Assembly: GCA_947627335.1 (NCBI GenBank)
Contig: CANQVQ010000089.1
Location: forward strand, 1-6,565
Direction: 5' to 3'
DNA from: an uncultured Clostridia bacterium
GTDB lineage: Bacteria; Bacillota; Clostridia; Oscillospirales; CAG-382
DNA: 6,565 nucleotides
The translations under genes were made by a program, and so were the position numbers. The stretch's first letter is position 1. Every line of letters starts with the position of its first letter. Below are positions 1 to 4,666 of this stretch, piece after piece. The notes under the pieces were generated by a model, which worked only from the letters and a program-made list of their open reading frames with translations, was not told the DNA's origin and ran no database searches.

Positions 1-633
1 GGCGTCCACCGCCGCGAGGACCTGCTCCGCGGTCGCGTCCGTGTGACCGATCGACGCGCTCGCACCGACGGCACGGATGGACGGGATCAGCGACAGGATC
101 CCCGGCAGTTCCGGGGCGACGGTGATGGATAAAAGGTCTCCGCCGCAGGCGGAAAGGATCTCGGAAAGCGCTTCCGACGTGGGCGACGCAAGGTTTTCCG
201 CCCGCATCGACCCGATCCGCACGGGGGAGAGGAACGGTCCTTCGAGGTTGACGCCGAGGATCCGCGCCCCGAACGGCGCACGGGACTTCTCCCGCCGAAT
301 ATTCGCGACCGCCGCGAGCAGCCGATCCTGCGGCAGCGCCCGCACCGTCGGCACGACCGCCGTCACGCCGCACTTCGCGAGCGCCAGCAGCCCACCGTCG
401 AACCGCTCGTCCGCCGACGCGAACTCCGCCCCGCAGAAGCCGTGGTTGTGCGTGTCGATCAGCCCCGGCACCAGCAGTCCGCCCGCGAGGTCGTACTCCG
501 CCGCACCTTCGCACTGCGACCCGTCGATGTGCGGCTTGACCGACGCGATCTTCCCGTCCCTGACGAGGACGTCCGCCCCGATCAGCCCTTTTGTCTCGCT
601 GAGGACCTGCCCGTCGCGTAAGATGACGTTCAT
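1..633 (-). CDS. nagA: N-acetylglucosamine-6-phosphate deacetylase, C-terminal part outside window
   Basis: This cytoplasmic amidohydrolase removes acetate from GlcNAc-6-phosphate to give glucosamine-6-phosphate, the entry step of amino-sugar catabolism and wall recycling. Only the first 211 residues are visible; the family is usually about 370-400 residues, so roughly half is lost at the window edge. What is visible is diagnostic: PGLIDTHNHG (56-65) with the HxH metal motif at H62/H64, GVNLEGPF (127-134) with the metal ligand Glu131, VAPELPG (172-178), and SIGHTDAT (194-201) with metal ligand His197. From memory, E. coli NagA lacks the two histidines of HxH and uses one zinc; their presence here suggests a site able to bind two metals. 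The ATG at 633-631 overlaps the stop of the upstream isomerase (ATGA), with an AGGAGA site at about 642-647, 8 nt away. The catalytic Asp and second His lie outside the window. Confidence 0.93.
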   Translation of the reverse strand, partial: MNVILRDGQVLSETKGLIGADVLVRDGKIASVKPHIDGSQCEGAAEYDLAGGLLVPGLIDTHNHGFCGAEFASADERFDGGLLALAKCGVTAVVPTVRALPQDRLLAAVANIRREKSRAPFGARILGVNLEGPFLSPVRIGSMRAENLASPTSEALSEILSACGGDLLSITVAPELPGILSLIPSIRAVGASASIGHTDATAEQVLAAVDA

Positions 634-1502
634 TTCTCGATCTCTCCTAACATTCTCCGCAGGTTCTCCATGCTGATCTCGATCGCCATGAGGTTGTCCT
701 CGATGCCCTCGAATTCCAGCGAGTAGTACCCGTCGTAGCCGGAATCGTGCAGGATCTGCAGGCATTGGTAGGTCGGCACGTCGCCCTGCCCGAAGATGGT
801 CGCACGGCGGTAGTTGCCCGCTCGCGTGCGGTTCCAGCCGCGACCGGGGTTCGGACGCATACCGCTCCGCCAGAACGCGTCCTTGACGTGGACGTGCGCG
901 ACCAGCGGGAGCAGCTTGGAAACGGAGACGGCGCAGTCCTCGTCCACGCCTCCGAAGTTGCCGATGTCGCAAAGGTAGCGGTAGTTCGGGTGCCCGACGG
1001 CGGCGAACACGGCGAGCATCCGCTCGGCGTCCTGCACGATGCGCCCGTGGTTCTCCGAACAGGTCGTCACGCCCTTGCTCGCGGCGTACTCCGCGACCTC
1101 CCGGATCGCCGGTGCGACGACCGGAAGCACCGCGTCAAACGTGCGCGGACCGTCGTAACCGGGGTAGAACCCCGCCGTCACGTCGTGCCGCAGCAGCTTG
1201 ATGCCGCAGGCGGCGGCCAGATCGATGTGCCGCTTGACCCGGGCGATCTCCTCCTCCGGGTCCGGCTGGAAGAAGTTCGCACCGGTCGTGTAGATCGGGA
1301 CCTCCAGCCCCATCAGTCGCGCTTCGTCCGCAAGGTTCAGCCAGAAGTCCCCGAGGTCGCTCCCGTCCGGCGCGACGTCGTCCACGACGAACTCGATGCC
1401 CGTGCAGCCGAGCTCCTTCGCCTTTTCGAGCATCCCCGGGTAGGTGATCTTCTTTTCGTAGAACGCTTGCGAGAAACTGTACGTGCTGATACAGGTTTTC
1501 AT
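630..1502 (-). CDS. Sugar (phosphate) isomerase/epimerase, xylose-isomerase-like TIM barrel
   Basis: A 290-residue member of the AP-endonuclease-2/xylose-isomerase-like TIM-barrel family (PF01261 type; relatives include IolE, IolI, hydroxypyruvate isomerase and D-tagatose/allulose 3-epimerases). The expected metal ligands can be read: Glu150 in SENHG, Asp179 in LCDIGNFG, His205 in HVHVKD and Glu263 in SLEFEG. GIEF near residue 37 and FGQGDVP near 237-243 are also typical. It should isomerise, epimerise or dehydrate a sugar or keto-sugar in the cytoplasm using a divalent metal; the substrate cannot be read from sequence. The start ATG overlaps the stop of the upstream oxidoreductase (ATGA, 1499-1502) and has a near-perfect AAAGGAGGT site 9 nt upstream, inside the upstream gene. 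The stop overlaps the nagA start. Pairing with a Gfo/Idh/MocA oxidoreductase is common for this family and points to a redox-assisted sugar conversion. Confidence 0.9.
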   Translation of the reverse strand: MKTCISTYSFSQAFYEKKITYPGMLEKAKELGCTGIEFVVDDVAPDGSDLGDFWLNLADEARLMGLEVPIYTTGANFFQPDPEEEIARVKRHIDLAAACGIKLLRHDVTAGFYPGYDGPRTFDAVLPVVAPAIREVAEYAASKGVTTCSENHGRIVQDAERMLAVFAAVGHPNYRYLCDIGNFGGVDEDCAVSVSKLLPLVAHVHVKDAFWRSGMRPNPGRGWNRTRAGNYRRATIFGQGDVPTYQCLQILHDSGYDGYYSLEFEGIEDNLMAIEISMENLRRMLGEIEK

Positions 1503-2542
1503 GCGAGCAGGACCTCCTTTCCCTGTGCGGCGGACTCGTAGATCGCGTCGAGCATCTTCTGCATGGTCACCGCCTGCTCGATCGGGTAGCGGGTCGGCTT
1601 GTCGTGCAGGACGCAGTCGGCGAAATGCGTGATCTCCGCTAAGAACTTGTCGTTCTCCCCGACGCTGACCCGGTCGTCGCTCAGGTAGCCGTCACGCTCG
1701 CCGTAGATGGTCAGGCTGTTCAGGTCCGCACCCGCCTTCGTGCCGAAGACCTGCGTGTCCGTGTGCGGTGCGCCGTTGATCGCCCACGCCGCCTCAAACA
1801 GCAGCATGGACCCGTTCGCGAAATGGATGACCCCGGCGCCCATGTCCTCCGTGTCGAACTTATTGTCCGGGCAAGGCGTACCCTGCCAGCGGTCCACGCC
1901 TTTGGTCTGGTAGTCGCCGATGCGGTAGGACGTGAACGCGGAAACACGCGTCGGCGTCGGGCAGCCCATCAGGTACCACGCCGCGTCGATGCCGTGGACG
2001 CCGATGTCGATGACCGGGCCGCCGCCCGCCGTCTTTTTGTCGGTGAACCAGCCCGACGGCGTGCCGCGACGACGCACATAGGCGGTCTTGGCAAAGTAGA
2101 TCTCGCCGAACGCGCCGTCCGCGATCTGCTTGTGCAGGTACTCGTTGCGCGAACCGAACCGACCCGGCACCGCCAGGAAGAACTTCACGCCTGCCGCCTT
2201 CACCGCGTCACGCACCGCTTCCGCACATTCGTCCGAAACGGTCAGCGGCTTCTCGCACAGGATGTGCTTGCCCGCCTTCGCCGCCGCGATCGCGACCGGG
2301 GCGTGCCCGTTGTTCCAGGTGCAGACGTCGATCGCGTCTACGTCCGCGTTCTCCAGCAGCTCCTCGACCGAGCCGTATGCCGCCGGGATGTTGAACCGCT
2401 TCGCCGCGGCTTCCGCTCGCTCCCGGTTCAGGTCGGCGATCGCGACCACCTCCGCGTTCGTGCATTTTTCGTATGCCGGCAGGTGCGAGCTGCACGCGAT
2501 GTTCCCCGCGCCGACCACGCCTACCCGTAGTTTCTTTTCCAT
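1499..2542 (-). CDS. Gfo/Idh/MocA family NAD(P)-dependent oxidoreductase
   Basis: A 347-residue, cytoplasmic, full-length Gfo/Idh/MocA oxidoreductase. The N-terminal Rossmann fold shows RVGVVGAGNIA (6-16, dinucleotide glycine motif) and an acidic residue after the second strand (AIAD, 34-37), which favours NAD over NADP. The family EKP motif is at 97-99, with Lys98 the probable catalytic lysine. The C-terminal substrate domain carries DIGVHGID (179-186), with the conserved His183. It should oxidise or reduce a hydroxyl of a sugar, inositol or amino sugar; the exact substrate is not determinable. The ATG at 2542 was chosen because the Rossmann motif follows directly and an AAAGGAGA site precedes it (spacing about 11 nt). 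A longer open frame runs upstream to 2686, but it would cross the promoter and adds only low-complexity residues. It is the first gene of a three-gene operon, overlapping the isomerase gene by 4 nt. GH109 glycosidases share this fold but, as I recall, are longer, so that is less likely. Confidence 0.93.
   Translation of the reverse strand: MEKKLRVGVVGAGNIACSSHLPAYEKCTNAEVVAIADLNRERAEAAAKRFNIPAAYGSVEELLENADVDAIDVCTWNNGHAPVAIAAAKAGKHILCEKPLTVSDECAEAVRDAVKAAGVKFFLAVPGRFGSRNEYLHKQIADGAFGEIYFAKTAYVRRRGTPSGWFTDKKTAGGGPVIDIGVHGIDAAWYLMGCPTPTRVSAFTSYRIGDYQTKGVDRWQGTPCPDNKFDTEDMGAGVIHFANGSMLLFEAAWAINGAPHTDTQVFGTKAGADLNSLTIYGERDGYLSDDRVSVGENDKFLAEITHFADCVLHDKPTRYPIEQAVTMQKMLDAIYESAAQGKEVLLA
1512..1520 (-). 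promoter_or_regulatory. Strong Shine-Dalgarno site inside the oxidoreductase gene
   Basis: On the minus strand this reads AAAGGAGGT, almost fully complementary to the 16S anti-Shine-Dalgarno. It lies 9 nt before the isomerase ATG, within the last codons of the oxidoreductase gene. Together with the ATGA overlap it marks a coupled but independently strong start. Confidence 0.85.
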
Positions 2543-2596
2543 GTCGTTCTTCGTCTCCTTTTTTTCGTCGTTGTTGTCGCTTTTTTGTCCACCCTC

Positions 2597-2625
2597 AGTA
2601 TAGCACGTTCTTTTTGCTTTTGCAA
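2597..2625 (-). promoter_or_regulatory. Sigma-A-type promoter of the sugar operon
   Basis: On the minus strand, -35 TTGCAA (2620-2625, 4/6 match) and -10 TATACT (2597-2602, 5/6 match) are separated by exactly 17 nt. Transcription would start near 2590, giving a leader of about 48 nt before the oxidoreductase ATG. I saw no clear catabolite-response (cre) site beside it. It is back to back with the plus-strand promoter. Confidence 0.75.
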
Positions 2626-2627
2626 GA

Positions 2628-2656
2628 TTGACAACAGGAAAATTTTGTGGTATGAT
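2628..2656 (+). promoter_or_regulatory. Strong extended -10 promoter directed toward tldD
   Basis: A consensus -35 TTGACA (2628-2633), a 17-nt spacer and -10 TATGAT (2651-2656, 5/6) preceded by the TGn extension (2648-2650). By inspection it is the best promoter in the window. Transcription would start near 2663, about 576 nt before the tldD ATG, so it drives either an unusually long leader or a separate short RNA. The spacer contains the 8-bp palindrome AAAATTTT (2639-2646). Confidence 0.8.
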
Positions 2657-2670
2657 GAAATAAAGATACG

Positions 2671-2693
2671 TTGGGGGTTGTGACAACCCCCAA
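2671..2693. repeat. 23-bp perfect palindrome just downstream of the plus-strand start site
   Basis: Two 11-bp arms (TTGGGGGTTGT and ACAACCCCCAA) flank a single central G. It begins about 8 nt after the predicted start site, so it could be an operator (dyad repressor site) or the first hairpin of the leader RNA. The G-run/C-run plan and the AACCCCC that follows resemble the hairpin at 6035-6055. Confidence 0.85.
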
Positions 2694-2705
2694 ACCCCCG
2701 CAGTG

Positions 2706-2728
2706 CGAAATCGACGATGTCGATTTCG
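2706..2728. repeat. Inverted repeat, 10-bp arms, 3-nt loop
   Basis: CGAAATCGAC, loop GAT, then the exact reverse complement. It lies 12 nt after the palindrome at 2671-2693, linked by a segment starting ACCCCC. No T-run follows, so it is not a standard terminator. Confidence 0.85.
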
Positions 2729-2811
2729 GGAAAAAATTTATAAACGCGTCCGTCAAAACCCTTTCGTTCACGGTGAAAAACTGCTCGAACCTCGCGAGGC
2801 TCCTCTCGCAA

Positions 2812-2838
2812 TTCGCAAAAGTCGTTGACTTTTGCGAA
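2812..2838. repeat. Inverted repeat, 12-bp arms, GTT loop
   Basis: TTCGCAAAAGTC, loop GTT, then the exact reverse complement. This is the longest perfect short-loop hairpin in the leader. No T-run follows it. Confidence 0.88.
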
Positions 2839-2854
2839 CGCCGAAGTTTCCCCT

Positions 2855-2880
2855 TGCGGCTCAACCGCGAGCCGCATTTT
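2855..2880 (+). terminator. Hairpin followed by TTTT, possible weak terminator/attenuator
   Basis: An 8-bp GC-rich stem (TGCGGCTC paired with GAGCCGCA, 6-nt loop, 2855-2876) is followed by only four T residues and then CG. It could end a short RNA of about 215 nt started at the upstream promoter. The T-run is short and is also the 5' arm of the next hairpin (2877-2908), so termination would compete with that fold. Confidence 0.35.
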
Positions 2881-2908
2881 CGCCCTGCGCGTTGCGCAGA
2901 GACGAAAA
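2877..2908. repeat. Two-tier hairpin with GTT loop
   Basis: Outer arms TTTTCG (2877-2882) and CGAAAA (2903-2908) enclose inner arms CTGCGC (2885-2890) and GCGCAG (2894-2899) around a GTT loop, separated by a small asymmetric internal loop. Its outer 5' arm shares the T-run of the preceding hairpin. Confidence 0.75.
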
Positions 2909-2914
2909 CCGTGA

Positions 2915-2984
2915 AAATTCGCGTCAGACTCCATTTTAGTTACATAAATCGGGGGCGCAGACCGCAATGCGGTCACGCGAATTT
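2915..2984. repeat. Nested inverted repeat: 10-bp outer arms enclosing a 7-bp hairpin
   Basis: Outer arms AAATTCGCGT (2915-2924) and its exact complement (2975-2984) enclose GACCGCA (2960-2966) and its complement TGCGGTC (2968-2974). The inner hairpin abuts the outer 3' arm directly, so the two helices could stack coaxially. About 35 nt of unpaired, AT-richer sequence fills the 5' side. Confidence 0.75.
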
Positions 2985-3037
2985 GGGGGTCGCCGGGAAG
3001 GGCGAAAACCGGGGGGCAGAGAGGTTGAAAATCCGAA

Positions 3038-3118
3038 CGAATTTCCATGGTTTTGCAGCTTTTCCGCAAGCGGAAAAGCGCAAATGCGGGGCGCGGTTGC
3101 CCCGCAAATGGAAATTCG
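3038..3118. repeat. Nested inverted repeat: 11-bp outer arms enclosing two hairpins (three-way junction)
   Basis: Outer arms CGAATTTCCAT (3038-3048) and the exact complement (3108-3118) enclose two perfect hairpins. The first is GCTTTTCCGC, a 2-nt AA loop and its complement (3058-3079); the second is TGCGGGGC, a 6-nt loop and its complement (3085-3106). All three helices can form at once, giving a compact three-way junction in RNA or a branched cruciform in DNA. No protein-coding reason for this symmetry is visible. Confidence 0.85.
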
Positions 3119-3145
3119 CACAAAACGGGGCACGACGATAAGGGG

Positions 3146-3166
3146 GCGGGGAACGGAGTTCCCCGC
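3146..3166. repeat. Inverted repeat, 9-bp arms, GGA loop
   Basis: GCGGGGAAC, loop GGA, then the exact complement. It matches the plan of the hairpin at 6035-6055, with two compensated base-pair differences. It is followed directly by the tandem 9-mers. Confidence 0.85.
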
Positions 3167-3202
3167 ACGTTCCCCTCGTACCCCCCGTACTCCTCGTACT
3201 CC
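3167..3202 (+). repeat. Four imperfect tandem 9-mers
   Basis: ACGTTCCCC, TCGTACCCC, CCGTACTCC and TCGTACTCC follow one another without gaps (consensus about NCGTACYCC). They end 36 nt before the tldD ATG. This could be slipped-strand repetition or a multi-site protein-binding stretch; no function is evident from sequence. Confidence 0.7.
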
Positions 3203-3220
3203 AAATATATATAATAAATA

Positions 3221-3229
3221 GGAAGGAAG
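3221..3229 (+). promoter_or_regulatory. Shine-Dalgarno site that decides the tldD start
   Basis: GGAAGGAAG lies 9 nt before the ATG at 3239. A TTG at 3230, in the same frame and three codons earlier, touches this site and is therefore too close to be the start. Confidence 0.75.
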
Positions 3230-3238
3230 TTGACAAAA

Positions 3239-4651
3239 ATGTTCCCAAAAATCGACGAAAGCAAGGCGTACCTGCGCTCGCTGGTAACGGCGCTGCGGGG
3301 GAAATACGCGTACGCGAGCGTTTTAGCGGTAGCGGACGACAGCCGGGCGTGGCAGGTGTCGCGGAGCGGTAGCGCAATCCGCACGAGCGGGGTCGGCGGC
3401 GGGAGCGGGTACGTCGTGCGGGTGTTCGACGAGGTCGGCTGTGCGGAGCACTCGTTCAACGAACTGCCAGACAGCGTGGACGAGCTGACGACCGCGATCG
3501 AAAAGCGGCTGGACGCGCAGAACCGTGCGATGCCGATCGGCGTGACGCCGCTGCCGACGCCGCTGCCCCCGGACGACCCGGCGACGCTGTGCAAAACCTC
3601 CGCGTGGCGGGTACACCCACGCGACCTGGGGGACGAAGCGATCCTGGCGAAGCTGCGCGAGGTGCGCGAAGCGGGACTGAAGCTGGACGACCGCGTGCTG
3701 GACGTTTTGGTCAACGTGTCCTATCGTTCCTGTAGAAAGCTGTTCCTGTCGGAGCATCGCGACCTCGACCAGACGCTGCTGTGGACGACCGCGAGCGTGT
3801 TCGTCCTGTGCCGTCGCGGGGAGGAGATCAAGGACTACTACCGCCCGTACTCGGCGCTCGGCGGTGCGGAACTGCTGGAGGAAGTCGGGAACGACCTGCC
3901 GGAAATCGTCCACGCGGCGACGGAACTGCTGGACAGCGAACCGATCCCACCGGGCGAGTACGAGTGCGTCTGCGACCCGGCGACGACCGGCATGATCGTC
4001 CACGAGGCGTTCGGGCACGGGGTGGAAATGGATATGTTCGTCAAGGACCGTGCGCTGGCGCGGAAGTTCGTCGGCGGCAGAGTCGCGAGCGACCTCGTGA
4101 CCATGCACGACGGCATGGCGATCCCGGAATCGGCGAGCGCGTGGTTCGACGACGAGGGCACGCTGACCGGCGACACGACGGTCATCGACCACGGCACCCT
4201 GCGGGGCGGTATGTGCGACCTGCTGTCCGCCCTGCGTCTGGGCGTGCGTCCGACCGGCAACGGACGGCGGGAGAGCTACCGCCGCAAGGCGTACACCCGC
4301 ATGACGAACACCTACTTCGAGGGCGGCGAAAGCACCCCGGAGGAGCTGATCTCGTCGGTCAAGTACGGCTTCCTGCTGGAGAACCCGTCGAGCGGCATGG
4401 AGGACCCGAAGAACTGGGGTATCCAATGTATGGTCACAATTGCCCGTGAGATTCGCGACGGCAAACTGACGGGCAAGGTGTTCTCGCCGATCGTGCTGAC
4501 CGGGTATGTGCCGGATCTGCTGAAATCGGTCACGATGCTGAGCAAAACGCCCGTCCTGTGCGGTTCCGGCTACTGCGGCAAAGGCTACAAGGAGTGGGTC
4601 AAGGTGTCCGACGGCGGACCGTACATGAAGGCGAAAATTCGACTGGGTTGA
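3239..4651 (+). CDS. tldD: TldD-like zinc metallopeptidase, catalytic subunit
   Basis: A 470-residue TldD/PmbA-family protein. TldD with TldE forms a cytosolic metallopeptidase; in E. coli the pair removes the microcin B17 leader peptide and degrades unfolded peptides such as the CcdA antidote. The catalytic motif is intact: VHEAFGH (254-260), with zinc ligands His255 and His260 and general base Glu256, and the third ligand is Cys446 in GYCGKG. Also typical are SYRRKAYTRMTNTYFEGG (346-363) and the C-terminal KVSDGGPYMKAKI. Length fits the family. The N-terminal half carries GVGGGSGYVVRVF (51-63), the substrate-tunnel domain seen in this family. No signal peptide or membrane segment is visible. 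The start is set at ATG 3239 by Shine-Dalgarno spacing. tldE follows after 15 nt, so the subunits are co-transcribed. The natural substrate here is unknown; no toxin-antitoxin or RiPP gene is visible in the window. Confidence 0.93.
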   Translation: MFPKIDESKAYLRSLVTALRGKYAYASVLAVADDSRAWQVSRSGSAIRTSGVGGGSGYVVRVFDEVGCAEHSFNELPDSVDELTTAIEKRLDAQNRAMPIGVTPLPTPLPPDDPATLCKTSAWRVHPRDLGDEAILAKLREVREAGLKLDDRVLDVLVNVSYRSCRKLFLSEHRDLDQTLLWTTASVFVLCRRGEEIKDYYRPYSALGGAELLEEVGNDLPEIVHAATELLDSEPIPPGEYECVCDPATTGMIVHEAFGHGVEMDMFVKDRALARKFVGGRVASDLVTMHDGMAIPESASAWFDDEGTLTGDTTVIDHGTLRGGMCDLLSALRLGVRPTGNGRRESYRRKAYTRMTNTYFEGGESTPEELISSVKYGFLLENPSSGMEDPKNWGIQCMVTIAREIRDGKLTGKVFSPIVLTGYVPDLLKSVTMLSKTPVLCGSGYCGKGYKEWVKVSDGGPYMKAKIRLG

Positions 4652-4658
4652 AAGGAGG
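4651..4658 (+). promoter_or_regulatory. Shine-Dalgarno site of tldE overlapping the tldD stop
   Basis: AAAGGAGG begins on the last base of the tldD TGA and ends 8 nt before the tldE ATG. Ribosomes finishing tldD would sit directly on it, which favours balanced production of the two subunits. Confidence 0.85.
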
Positions 4659-4666
4659 CGTTACAA

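Larger units (their letters stand above)
2663..3238 (+). other. Long, hairpin-packed leader / intergenic region upstream of tldD
   Basis: About 576 nt between the predicted plus-strand start site and tldD, with no convincing gene. It contains at least ten perfect inverted repeats with 6-12 bp arms, mostly with 1-6 nt loops, two of which systems are nested (listed separately). Three tandem or overlapping open frames cross it on both strands, but none has a Shine-Dalgarno site or a recognisable domain, and their open length fits the low stop-codon content. It could be a structured 5' leader, a separate non-coding RNA, or one or more dispersed intergenic elements inserted between promoter and gene. 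The sequence alone does not decide; I do not recognise a known riboswitch. Confidence 0.55.

Noticed and set aside
747..1541. Long plus-strand frame opposite the isomerase and other antisense frames over the genes
   Set aside because: These are shadows of GC-biased codon use in the real genes on the other strand, with Arg/Val-rich translations and no domains.
2543..2686. 48-residue N-terminal extension of the oxidoreductase
   Set aside because: It would cross its own promoter (2597-2625); the ATG at 2542 has a ribosome site and the Rossmann motif follows at once.
2671..3141. Plus-strand open frame of 156 codons across the leader
   Set aside because: It starts at a TTG inside the palindrome, has no Shine-Dalgarno site, no recognisable domain, and its sequence follows the inverted repeats. 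Most likely a chance frame in stop-poor DNA.
3187..3215. Perfect TATAAT at 3210-3215 as a promoter for tldD
   Set aside because: No -35 match at 16-18 nt upstream (at most 2/6), and the transcript would start within the ribosome-binding site.
3230..3258. TTGACA at 3230-3235 as a -35 box
   Set aside because: It overlaps the tldD translation start and has no -10-like sequence 17 nt downstream.
2521..3714. Minus-strand open frame of 397 codons spanning the intergenic region
   Set aside because: It overlaps tldD antisense, both promoters and all hairpins, and has no domain-like segment; no real gene would sit across these signals.
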